DNA of 51,923 nt. Source: Ichthyophthirius multifiliis (taxonomy: Eukaryota > Ciliophora > Oligohymenophorea > Hymenostomatida). A program made the position numbers and the translations under genes. Where the stretch lies: positions 1 to 51,923 of the forward strand of contig NW_004086075.1 in assembly GCF_000220395.1 (NCBI RefSeq), read 5' to 3'. The notes under the pieces are model-generated. The model did no database searches, had not been told where the DNA came from, and saw nothing but the letters and a program-made list of their open reading frames with translations. Positions 22,979 through 33,689 of the stretch are shown in pieces. Each line of letters begins with the position of its first letter. The stretch's first letter is position 1.

Positions 22979-24910
22979 ATGGATAAAAAAGTTGATTTTT
23001 AAGATTAATAAGTAGATGATAATTAAGAGCTGGTTGAAGATTGCTTTACTGTTTTATCTTTATATTCTTAAAGAAGGTTTCAAAAAATATTTGATGTTAA
23101 TTGTAATAATTAAAAATAAAAAAAATATTATTTAGATAAAGAAAGAAAAATAATATTATATAAGCTACCAAATATAGATATTAAAAATTATTCAAAAAGT
23201 CATATGAATCAATTAATAAAATTTATACTCTTTACAGACTAAGATTTTATTTTAAATTATATAAAAAATTAATTTAAAAAAAAAAATAATAAAAAAATAA
23301 TTAAATGATGCTTAAAAAGAAAAAGTAATATTAAAATATATAAATTCAATAAAAAAATATTTATTATTTTATTTAAATTCATAAAATAATTTAATTAAAA
23401 ATAGATATTTCAATTAATGGAAGAAACATATTTAGTTTAAAATTAACAATAAGGAAATTAAAGATAAAGTAAAAACATATTATTAATATTAATAACTAAG
23501 AAATGCTTTTAATAAATTCATATATGCAATTAAATTAGAAAAAAAGCTTAAAATATACAATTAAAAGTAAAACTAAAAAAGATTGAAAAAAGGATTTGTT
23601 TCTTTTTTAGAAAACAGTAAAATATAAGTTTGTAAATAGGAAACAAAGTAAAATGTTTAAGTATACTATTAACAAACTTTAATCTAAAAATATTTCCTAT
23701 TTCTTTAAAAAGCTTGTAAGCATTTTCATTATGAATACTATAAAAAATTAAAATAAAAGCAGTGTTTTGTTAAATGGTATAATTATTTATTATAAAAAAA
23801 ATAATAGAATACTCAAATAATAGAAAATTTCAAGAAAAAATAATTAAAAAAAAAGTTTTTTTCATTTTTTAAAAAAGTATGCAATTTTTAAAAATAAAAT
23901 AAACTTGTAAGTAGATTTAAAATACTTTGTATTTTTAAAGCTTGGCTAAAACATTTATAAATGAGTAAAATAAAAGCAATTAATAAATAGAAATATATGA
24001 ACTTTCTAAAAAAAAACATAATTAATATTTAATCAGATCTTATTTTAAAATATATTTTAAAGCAATTTAAATAATAAAATAAGAAAATGAAACAAATTTT
24101 AAAGGTAAAATAACTACTATTTAATGTAAAAGTTATAATTTTTTTTAATTTATTATAAAGTTGCTTTATATTATGAAAAAAGTTAAGTAAAAAGACTTGC
24201 AATTTATGGATTTTAAGGATTGCTTTTAAATGTTAAATTAAAAAAAGCCGAATAATTTAAGAAAAAAAGAATAATAAAATCTCATATTTAATTATGGAAA
24301 AAATATATCTTAAAAGCAAAAGAGAAAAAAATATAAATAAATAAATATTTCCTATAAAAGAAAAAAAATTAATTTAGAAATACTTTTAGAAATTATTAAA
24401 GTAAAATAATGTAAATTATAATCAAATCAATTTTTTTTTTTAAATATAAATAATTATGTTTCAATATATTTTATTTTATTTTATTTTAAAAAAAGGATAT
24501 CCGATTTTAGTAAAAATAAGCTAGAAATGATGAAAGATTACTATATTAAAAAGCTACTTAAAAAATATATGTTTACGTGGATGCAAAATGTAGTTTAGTT
24601 ATATATTTATAAAATAAATGATTCTAATAATTATTATGAATTCAAAATTAAAATGAATTGCTTCAAATAACTTTATTCTAATAAAATAAATAATTAGTGG
24701 AATTAATTTGTCAAATAAAAATATAAATAATTTATATAAAATAAAGAATATCATCTAAAATATAAAGCTTTCTCTAAATTTAAAGCTATAATTATATCAA
24801 AATTAAAATTAAAAAAAATTAACTTTGATATTGCATAATAAACTTTTTATAATTGGAAATTATTTATTAAGTTAAATAAATGCTAAATGAAAAACTTTAA
24901 AATAAATTGA
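22979..24910 (+). CDS. Sfi1-like centrin-binding repeat protein
   Basis: ATG at 22979 opens a polar N-terminus (MDKKVDFQDQQVDDNQELVE). Downstream the exons carry many copies of a loose helical motif centred on tryptophan or bulky residues: QWKKHIQFKI (near 23417), KAWLKHLQMSK (near 23938), SHIQLWKKYILKAKEK (near 24280), YMFTWMQNVVQLY (near 24568), and the terminal TFYNWKLFIKLNKCQ before the TGA at 24908. Such spaced W/L helices are the hallmark of Sfi1, whose long helix binds centrin along basal bodies and spindle poles. Several introns are needed, their edges are not settled, and A-runs near 23280 and 23860 make frames hard to follow. Assignment rests on pattern, not on an alignment; another basic helical repeat protein is possible. 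Confidence 0.62.
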
Positions 24911-25209
24911 TGAAACTATATAATCTACCTTTATATTTTTATAGTTTTAATATTTATTATCTATTTTTTCTTAATAAAATATATATAAGTTTATATAATA
25001 TTTTTAAATATTATTATGTAAATTAAAAATCTAATATAATTTTTTAATTCAAAAAATTACTTATTATAAAAATATAAAAAGGTTTTTTATTTTTCGAAAT
25101 TAATAAATTTCTTAATTTTTATTGTTTTTTATATAAAATAATATTAAAAATTTTTGTGATAAAATTTAAAATAATAAATTATTTTTTTTTTTATTTTTTT
25201 GAAAAAAAT

Positions 25210-26087
25210 ATGGAAACAGATGAAGTTATAGCAAAAGAATATTTATAAAATTTATACAAATAATCAATATTAATACTCTAAAAGAAAATGATTAAACAAA
25301 AGAAAATATTAATTGCCAAAAAAATATAAATAATGAAAATTCTTCAACCAATAATATAAATAAAGTTAATCCTTATTTGCAAGAAAACATACAATTAAGG
25401 ACTTAAATAGAATTATTAAAATAAGACATAACAGAAAAAGATGAACTAATAAATAATTTAATGAGAGAATTGCAAAAATATATATAAAAAGATGAGAAAA
25501 ACAATAATATATTAGATCCACCTATATAACCGAAAATGTAAAGTTTCAAATAATCTTTATAAAATTCTCAATATGTATAATCATAATAAAGTTTACAATA
25601 ATAAAATGAAATTTTTTAAAAAAAGCACCAAATAAATATTAACAATAATGATGATTTTTGGAACATAAAAAATGAGAATACGCTAAAACCAATAAAATCC
25701 TAAAAAGCTCATTTAGAATAAATTATGGACTAAGATAATTTATGGATAATAAAACATTCTTAAGGAATCTTAAAAAAAGATGAATAAAATTAACATAATA
25801 AATATTATGGAAATAGTATTTTCGGTTTAAACTAAAATTCAAATAACAATATTTTTCCTAAAAATTTATAATCTTAAAATCAGTATTTAGATTAAAAAAA
25901 CGAATAAAATAAATTTAAATAAGGTTATGACAATTATAATGAATTTATTGATTAAAACTCCAATAGGAAAAATGATTTTACTACTAATTTGTAATAGTCT
26001 AATGATTTTTATAATAAGAGCAACTATTAAAATAATAAAAAACTTGAACCTATTAATTATAATAAATAAAAAATAAACAATATATGA
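25210..26087 (+). CDS. Q/N-rich hypothetical protein
   Basis: ATG at 25210 (METDEVIAKEYLQNLY) begins in frame 1, but from about 25260 the coding frame is frame 3 and runs without interruption to TGA at 26085-26087. No GT lies between, so a base seems to be missing near 25245-25262. The product (about 290 residues) starts with a short coiled-coil (LLKQDITEKDELINNLMREL) and continues as glutamine/asparagine-rich, probably disordered sequence with scattered W, P and G. I recognise no domain. Stop-free length over 800 bases plus varied residues argue that it is a gene. Confidence 0.6.
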
Positions 26088-27655
26088 TAATTTTTTTACT
26101 TTCTTCTTGCATTTAATTTAAATTTATTATATATGTAAATGATTTTATATATTTTTATAATTTAATAAATTTAAAATCATATTTTAAAATAAATTAGTTT
26201 AATTTATTATTATTAATCCTAAACTATTAAATAAACTAATATTCATAATAATTATTAATATATTAACTATTTAAAAATATATATAATATACTATAAATAA
26301 AAATTTTTTAATATATATATATATATATATTATGTTTTTATTGAAATAAAAATTATTTAAATTATACTCTAAATTCTCATGTATTTATGTCTTTTTGTAG
26401 TATTTTTTTAAAAAAATTGTTTTTTGGATTTTTAAAAAACAGAAGGCGGTGGGAGGAGAGAAACTGCTTTAATCAATCAGGGTAAAATAATTATTAATAA
26501 AAATAATATTTTAATTGTATTTTTTTTATAAATGCCATTTTTATCTTTTTTACAAATGTTTTTTTTATTAATTATTATAAATTTTTATTTTTTTATAAAA
26601 AATAGATCAAAATAAATTATATTTAAAAAAAATTATTTAAACATATTAGTTTTTTTTAATTTAGATTTAATTTTTTTTTTTTAAAAAAAAAACAACCACA
26701 AAGTGAAATAAAATTAAAATATATAGTCTTATTTTTTATAGATTTTTTTTTTAAAAATTGATAAAAAATGCTTAAAAATACATATTACTTGTTATTTAAT
26801 TTTTTTAAAAAAGTTAAATAATAAAAATAAAAAAAGCGAGAAAAAATAGATAAAGGCCATTTTTTTTGATTGGTTTTATATTAAAAAATTGCACAAAAAA
26901 TAATGAAATCCATAGAATGATTTAAAACTTTTAGAAGATACGTACATTTTATATTTATCAATGCTATTAGTGATTTAAAATTCTCCAAATATATACTATA
27001 TATGTGTATTAAATTTAAAATATATATATTATAAATATGTACATTAAATATAATATATACATTAAATTGTAAAAAAAATATTACTAAAATATATATTTAA
27101 ATTTAAAATAATTATTATATGTAATTTAAAAAATAAAATAATATATTTAAAAAAAAAAAATGATGTCTTTTTAAAAATTTTAAAGGATATTTTTCAATAT
27201 TTAAAAAATAATCCTAAGCAATGTATTCGGGATTTTAATAAAAAGAGGAAGTGAATTAATCATTTAGAGTATATATATTATTATATTTATAATAATAATA
27301 TTTTTTCAATAAAATTTTTTGTAAGGATTATTTTTTTTATTTTTTTATATTGTATTGCACAAATAACTAATTATTAATTTTAAAATATTTAATAAGTTTA
27401 AAGTTATGATTTTATTATTTTTTTTATTTTTTATATTATATTTGGTATTTAAACTCATTTATAAAAATAATAATTTCATAGCTTATAATAATTAATTACT
27501 ATGAATAAAATATTTAAAAAGATATTTATAAATAATAAGAAACAAATATTAATTTAATGTTAATACATAAAAAATAAGATAGAAATATAAATTTTATAAT
27601 TATAAAAAAAAATCAATAAAATAAAATAAAATTAGTAATAATAAAAATAAAAAAA
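26088..27655. other. 1.5-kb gene desert with one GC-rich island
   Basis: Low-complexity A/T with long T- and A-runs. The only unusual parts are the island at 26443-26481 and a mildly mixed stretch at 27185-27275. No frame, tRNA or repeat family seen. Confidence 0.55.
26443..26481 (+). other. GC-rich exon-like island, unexplained
   Basis: 39 bases with 19 G or C, against roughly 10-15 percent around it. It is preceded by a T/A tract ending in ACAG and followed directly by GTAAAATAA, the usual ciliate intron ends, so it looks like a lone exon (13 codons in phase 0). No neighbouring exon is visible. It could be an orphan exon, part of a non-coding RNA or a short foreign insert. Confidence 0.4.
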
Positions 27656-29581
27656 TGAGTTAAAACGAATATGAATAATATGAAGACTAATATTATCAAA
27701 ATTGTAAAACTAAAAATTATAGATGAATATTTTAAAATCTTTAAATATTAAATTTTATTAAAAAAACAAAAATAAATAGAAGATGATAATAATCATAATA
27801 GTTAAGTTCATAATATGTCAGACTAAAATCATTAATAAAATAGTGATTAATAATCATAAGTAGAAAATTAAAACTAAATACAATTAAACATAAATAATGT
27901 AAATATTTTAATAGAATGATTTTTTTTTATAAATATTAAAAATATTTAAAAAAATATATTTATATATATATATTATAATAGACATAAATAATATTTAAAA
28001 GATAAGATAATAGTATTGACTTAAAATTATTTATTGGATAATTGCCTAAAGCATGGTACTTATATATATTATAAACACTATAATAGGTAAATAATTAAAA
28101 AATAAAAGGGAAAAGGAATAAATCAAAGAATTTTTCTCAAAATATGGAAAAATATATGAAGTTTAAATTATAAGAGATGCTAAAGGATAACATAAAGGAT
28201 GTGCTTTTGTAAAATTTGCCTCTATGACCGATGCAGAAAGAGCCATAGCTGATTTAAAAAATAAATCACTGCCAGGAGTATATATATATATATAAGTATA
28301 ACATAAAATGAATTAATTAAATAAAAAATACTATAAAAGATGAAAAATAATATCGAAATTAAATGGGCTGATAACGAAGAAGAAAGATTAGGTGTTAATT
28401 AAGATTCTGACCATAAATTATTTGTCGGTTCATTACCAAAAACATGCACTGAAGTATTTTAAAAATAAACAAATTATTATTTAAATTTAAATAAATTAAA
28501 ATAAAAGTAAAACATAAGGGATATTTTTGAAACTTTTGGAGAAATAGAAGAACTACATTTAATGAAAGATAGCTAGAATAATACCAGATAAGCATTTTTA
28601 AAATACAAATTAAAAGAAAAGGCTCATTTGGCAATAAGAAATTTAAATTCTTAAGTTTATATAGGAAATTCTGAAAATCCAATTGAAGTTAGATTTGCGA
28701 AAAAATATGTTGAGTCAGAACACTAAAAAGTATAAAAATAAAAAAAGCTTATTTTTATATAGAAGTTATAATATAAATTAGGTTTAACATAAAACAGAAT
28801 AAGCAAATATTCCTTTTGTTTCTGTAAAAAAAATAAGCCTTTTTTTTAATTTTTTTCTTATTTTTTTGTTTATATTTTTAAATTTTAAAGTGGCAAAAAA
28901 TATACTTTAAATATTATACAGAAAATAATTAACCTTATTATTATCATCCTTATACTAATTAAAGTACTTACGAAAGACCATCTACAGGTTCCCTAATTCA
29001 TGATGTAGATGGAAGTTCTGAATATATTGAACTAAATTCAAAATAACTATTAATGCCAAAAAATGAACCTTTTGTTATAAATGATAGAAAAGATGTTTGT
29101 AATATTTACTTTTTTTATAATAAATTTAATTAATTATAAGTTTTATATATAAAAATAAGATGATGGTAAAAAGCATGGTCCTCCCGGTTCAAACTTATTT
29201 ATTTTTCATCTCCCAACTGATTTTAGAGATTCTGATCTAGAAAGAATGTTTTCTTAATTTGGAGAAGTTATATCTGCAAGAGTAAATACAAGACCTGATG
29301 GTACTAGCAAAGGATTTGGTATTTTTATAAAAAAATATATGTGTTTTAATACTAAATACTAAATACATTTTTAGGCTTTATTAGTTATAATTCAGCTAAA
29401 GAAGCTGAAGACGCTATAAGAAATTTAAATGGAGTTTAATTAAAAAGTAATAATTTTTTTTTAAAATATATTTTACATAAAATGAAAAATTATATATTTA
29501 GATAAAAGATTGAAAGTAGAAATTAAAAAAGAATAAACAAATTCAAATTCTTTAATTAAAACTACTTTTAATCCTTTTTGA
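27656..29581 (+). CDS. CELF/Bruno-type RNA-binding protein, three RRMs
   Basis: CELF proteins bind U/G-rich RNA and act in splicing, translation and decay. Exons that join in frame include 27656-27703, 27780-27898, 27982-28055, 28109-28277, 28340-28453 and 28508-28739, with further exons to TGA at 29579-29581. After a Q/N-rich N-terminus, RRM1 shows LKLFIGQLPK, KEFFSKYGKIYEV and KGCAFVKFA, closing with LPGM as in CELF. RRM2 shows HKLFVGSLPKTCTE, IRDIFETFGEIEEL and AFLKY. A linker follows, then RRM3: GSNLFIFHLPTDF, LERMFSQFGEVISA, GFGFISYNSAKEAEDAIRNL and KRLKVEIKK, ending NPF. Two RRMs, a linker and a C-terminal RRM is the CELF layout. RRM2's second aromatic motif (AFLKY) is weaker than the consensus. 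The linker exon edges (28740-28890) are uncertain. Confidence 0.88.
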
Positions 29582-30279
29582 GGATTATATTAGGAGAAAA
29601 ATAATTAAATATTTAAAAATAAAAATGATGAAAAAAAATAAAAAAATTATTAAATAAAAAATAATAATAAAAAAATTAGATTTTGTTAAGACATTATTTT
29701 AAATAATAATTCTTCTTTTTATATTAAAAATAGTTAATTCAAGTAAAACAATAATAAATAATCCTTTCAACTGCTCAAAATAAAAAACAAAAAACAAAAA
29801 AATACAAAAAAAATAGTAAAATGCTAAAGGTTTAAAAATTTTACATGTTTAATTATGTATTTTTATTTTGTCAAAAACAATTTACATATATCTTTTAAGT
29901 TATTATTACTACATGTTATCTATTTTTATCTATTTGTTATTAATTTAGCTATTTTTATTAATTTTTTAATTATTAATAAATAAATCTTCGTTATATTTGT
30001 TTAATAATTTAATAATGAAATTTTTATATATATGTATATATATGTATATGTTTTAATAATATATAATCATCACAAAATAAAAGTAAATCAATTAATAATA
30101 TCAACTAATATTAAATAAAATTTTCTATATAAAATAAATTTAATAAATATAAATAAAATTTTCTATTTAATTATTAAATATATATAATTAATACTCGAAA
30201 TGTTTAAAATATTAATTATTTTCTTATTTAATTTTTTTATTTTTTACAAAATATATATAAATTTATAATTATCAAGAAA
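29582..30279. other. AT-rich intergenic DNA
   Basis: Low-complexity A/T with short TATATGTATATA repeats near 30030. No gene seen before the tRNA. Confidence 0.6.
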
Positions 30280-30353
30280 GCTCGGGTAGCTCAGTTGGTT
30301 AGAGCGTGGGTCTAATAAACCCAAGGTCGAGGGTTCAATCCCCTCCTTGAGCA
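30280..30353 (+). tRNA. tRNA-Ile: tRNA-Ile (anticodon AAU)
   Basis: Complete cloverleaf: acceptor GCTCGGG pairs with CTTGAGC (two G-T pairs), D-arm GCTC/GAGC, anticodon stem TGGGT/ACCCA with loop CTAATAA (30312-30318; anticodon AAT at 30314-30316), T-arm GAGGG-TTCAATC-CCCTC, discriminator A at 30353. A34 would be modified to inosine to read AUU and AUC. No intron. Confidence 0.97.
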
Positions 30354-30362
30354 TTTTTTTTT
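30354..30362 (+). terminator. RNA polymerase III T-run
   Basis: Nine T residues directly after the tRNA discriminator base, the usual Pol III stop signal. Confidence 0.85.
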
Positions 30363-30542
30363 AGAAAAGAATTTAATAAAATATATACATTTTTGTTTGT
30401 TTTTATTATAAAATATCTTTCTATTAAAACTTATATGATATTAATTTTTTTATTTTATATTTATTCTTTTTTATTTATAAATTTAAAAAAAAAAATAACA
30501 ATATAAAAAATTAGATATATTTTCATTTATATATATAAAATA

Positions 30543-31172
30543 TCATTCAATTATAATTTCGTCAGGTTAATCCTACCCACCTTCAGGATCAATATAAATG
30601 TTATTCATAACAACTGGTATAATTTCCATATTTTTAGTTAAAGTATCTTTAGGAAGAAGAAGAAATTAATTATTAAATTAAACAGGAAAAGCAAATTTAA
30701 CTTAAAAAACTTAATCAAAACTTTCAGGTTTTTAAATATTTTTAATATCACAAATAATGGAGCTTTTGAAAAATACATATTTAGAATGAATTACTTTCAC
30801 ATGAGTTCCATTTTATAGTAAATAAATTTTAGATATTAATTAATTATAAGTTTTTGCAAATTAATATATTTTTGGTGTTAACCAGTAAAATGCATAAGCA
30901 TAAAATATAAGTCCATACCATTTTCTTTCTTTATAGTTTCTTAATTTATTAAAAAAATAATATGCGGTATAGCTTGTAATACCAATTATTGCATAGCAAG
31001 CAATTGATATTTTGTCAAAAATATCATATTAAAATATTTTACATTATCCATTTATAAAATTAAGTCTTTCCTTTGGTAAATATCTACCATAATTTGATGA
31101 ATTAAATTAATATATTAATTGATTTTTATTTTTTTGAAGATTTATATTAAATAATAATAATTTTTTTATCAT
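30543..31172 (-). CDS. conserved-looking membrane protein, unknown function
   Basis: One uninterrupted frame of 209 residues, ATG at 31172 to TGA at 30543. A basic, polar N-terminus leads to two hydrophobic helices (SIACYAIIGITSYTAYYFF and WYGLIFYAYAFYW) joined by a basic loop (NKLRNYKERK). The C-terminal half is soluble-looking: THVKVIHSKYVFFKSSIICD, then FAFPVQFNNQFLLLPKDTL, ending DPEGGQDQPDEIIIE. Two membrane helices with a beta-rich tail recall the TMEM186/TMEM223 kind of mitochondrial membrane protein, but I see no diagnostic motif, so this is only a suggestion. Varied composition and the clean frame support a real gene. Confidence 0.78.
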
Positions 31173-31325
31173 TTTTATTTTTTAAAAATTAAAAAAATAA
31201 ATATATAAATCTATATATTAATTTTTGATTTATTAATAAATTATAAATTTATTTATATTTACAATACTTAATTTCTTTATTATAAATATTATAGTAATAA
31301 ACATATTTATATATATTATTTTATC

Positions 31326-32409
31326 TCATTATAAATAGCTTTATTCATATGTTGATAATAATATTTAAATAATATTATTTAATTAATCTTATTGTGTAGA
31401 CTTTATAATATTATTTAAAAATTAATAAGTATTTATATCTTCAAATTCTATTTGTTTCAAAAATCTTTTTAAATAAACATATGTTTGTTTTTAATCATTT
31501 TCTATTTTGTTAAAAAAATTTAAAAAATCAAACAATTTTTCATTTAATTCATTAAATCTTTTTAAATCTCTATAAGCTGCTTATCTATTATTATTATAAA
31601 ATAAAAAATAACTAGATGCAATGCATAAATTAACATAGGAATCTTAATAATTTTATTTTAGTTTTTGATTTCCTATATTATTTTTTTAAAATTAAAACCA
31701 TTTTTGTATATTATGTGGTATTTAATAATGTAAAAAATCACATAAATTTCCTTTATTATAAAAGGGAAATTTATTTTATATAGAATCAGGTTAAACTTAT
31801 ACTTATTAAATTAGCTTATTTAAATTTTATTTATTAATCAAATTTAAATGCATTAAAGCTTAGATTAATTATTCCATTAAAACATCCTTTTATAATTTAT
31901 TTTTTTATTAATTTTTATATCTATATATTTACTTAATCAATATAATAAGAAGGAAAATAATTATATTAGAGTTTAAGATGAATTTATTTTTATGCTAATA
32001 ATTATATGATATTATATACTTATTCACGATGCTTATATATTAATCTGTTTTTATTTATAGTATCTAATTTATTTAATATTATTTTACTTTTTTATATATA
32101 CTCCTTTATGACCATTCACCCATGTAATTATAATTTAATCAAAGTTTTAAATATTTTTATTTTTTATATTAGTTTATATGTTTTTATTAAACTTGAAAAC
32201 CTATTTATATAAACTTCATTCGAATTAATTTAATTATATATTTATTTTTTTACCTCTAAATGAAAACAAGGCATGTTTACTCTACTTAAAAATTAAAAGT
32301 TATCTTATTTTAAATCAAACGGATTTAATTTAAGTAATTAATTTTGGTCGATATTTAAATCATTTATTTTTAATTATTTTATATGTTTTGACAAATATCT
32401 GTAAAACAT
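31326..32409 (-). CDS. hypothetical protein with mitochondrial-like N-terminus
   Basis: Spliced minus-strand gene. ATG at 32409 gives MFYRYLSKHIKQLKINDLN, an arginine/lysine-containing amphipathic start typical of mitochondrial import. The first exon ends at NMPCFHLE; introns removing about 32210-32262, a segment near 32030-32080, and about 31885-31930 keep one frame through ITWVNGHKGVYIK, YKHREQVYNIIQLLAQKQI, NYFPSYYIDQ and DVLMEQLIQALMHLN. The last exon is helical (NLCIASSYFLFYNNNRQAAY, RFLKQIEFEDINTYQFLNNI) and stops at TGA 31326-31328. The helical C-terminal half resembles helical-repeat organelle proteins in flavour only. I do not recognise a family. Confidence 0.68.
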
Positions 32410-32833
32410 TTTTAAAATATTATTGATTTTTTAACAAATCCAAAATAAATATTTATATTTATTATAGTATAAAAATATATTTAATATTTTAAAATTATAT
32501 CTCTAAGTATTTTTGTTGATATAAATATTACAATTTATTTATATTGTTTCAATATTGTTTCTTATGTTTTAGTACAATATATTTTTGTATCAAGCCTTTT
32601 ATTTGCAAATAATAAAATTTTATTTAAAAAAATTGTAAGATTAAATTTTTCTTAAGTTAAAATTTTCTGAAAAAAGAAAAAAGAAAAAAATCAATAAAAA
32701 TATCATACATCACTTTAAATAATTTTCATTAATTTAAATATAAATTTAAAATTATTATCAAACAAAGAGACACCAATATTATTATTTATATTCAAATAGA
32801 CCAGAAAAATCCAATTAATTAAAAATAGAATAC

Positions 32834-32889
<56 letters not shown>

Positions 32890-32904
32890 ATAAACTATTT
32901 TCTT
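32410..32904. other. intergenic spacer with TA microsatellite
   Basis: Apart from the TA repeat at 32841-32886, A/T-rich sequence with no gene signal; it lies between two minus-strand genes and should contain the promoter of the 31326-32409 gene. Confidence 0.65.
32841..32886. repeat. (TA)23 microsatellite
   Basis: Uninterrupted TA dinucleotides over 46 bases, likely variable in length between isolates. Confidence 0.97.
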
Positions 32905-33177
32905 TCAAACATTTTTATTTATAAAGTTTTGTAATGATTTGATGTCATTTAATGACTTTTTATAACATATATTATTATTTTTATTTTAATTTAAACAATT
33001 ATTTAATTGATTTTATAATAACTCTTTTCCTAAATTAAAAATTATAAATTATTTATCACAACTATCACTACATTCATTTTTCATATTTAAATCAAAGCAT
33101 TTTATGCATTATTCTAATGCATTTTATAAATAAGCTTTATATTATTACTTTAAATATTAGTTATATGATTCTTCCAT
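32905..33177 (-). CDS. tiny cysteine-rich helical protein
   Basis: An uninterrupted 90-residue frame from ATG at 33177 to TGA at 32905, too short for most gene finders. It starts MEESYNQYLKQQYKAYLQNA and has six cysteines: CIKC, then CSDSC eight residues later, and a CX9C pair (CLNQNKNNNIC) further on. No signal peptide. Small helical proteins with paired CX3C or CX9C motifs are typically imported into the mitochondrial intermembrane space (small TIMs, CHCH proteins), but the spacing here fits neither family exactly. I suggest that class without assigning it. Confidence 0.62.
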
Positions 33178-33689
33178 AAAAAAAAATTTATTTTTATTTT
33201 TTCTTTTAAACAAAATTTTTAAAATAAAAAGATATAAATATATATATATATTTTAAATATAATACACGATTAGTATTTTTAAAAAATATAAATTAAAATA
33301 ACATATTTATAAATTTTTATTATTATGATTACATTAATAAATAAAATATTTGAAAAAATATATTAATGATGATTTTTATAAAAAAATGGTTTTAATATAT
33401 TTGAAAAAAAAAAAAATGGTTAAATTAAGAAATTATAAATTTACAATTAAGTTTTATATTTATTTTCTATATTTTAAAATAAAGTAAATATATTTTTTTT
33501 TTAAAATTATATTTATTTTTTTAAATTATTTATAATAATTTTATATTATTATTATTTATTTATTCTTTATTAAAAATTGTATTTATTTAAATACTTATTA
33601 AAAAATAAATAATTTTTCAACAATATTTTTATTTTAAAAAAATTCAAAAAAGAAATTTTTACATATTATATTTTTTTTTTTTTAAGTAA
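33178..33689. other. AT-rich intergenic DNA
   Basis: Divergent promoter region between the tiny cysteine-rich gene and the Polo-like kinase. No motif recognised. An ATG at 33417 is followed by only a short frame that I do not consider coding. Confidence 0.6.
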
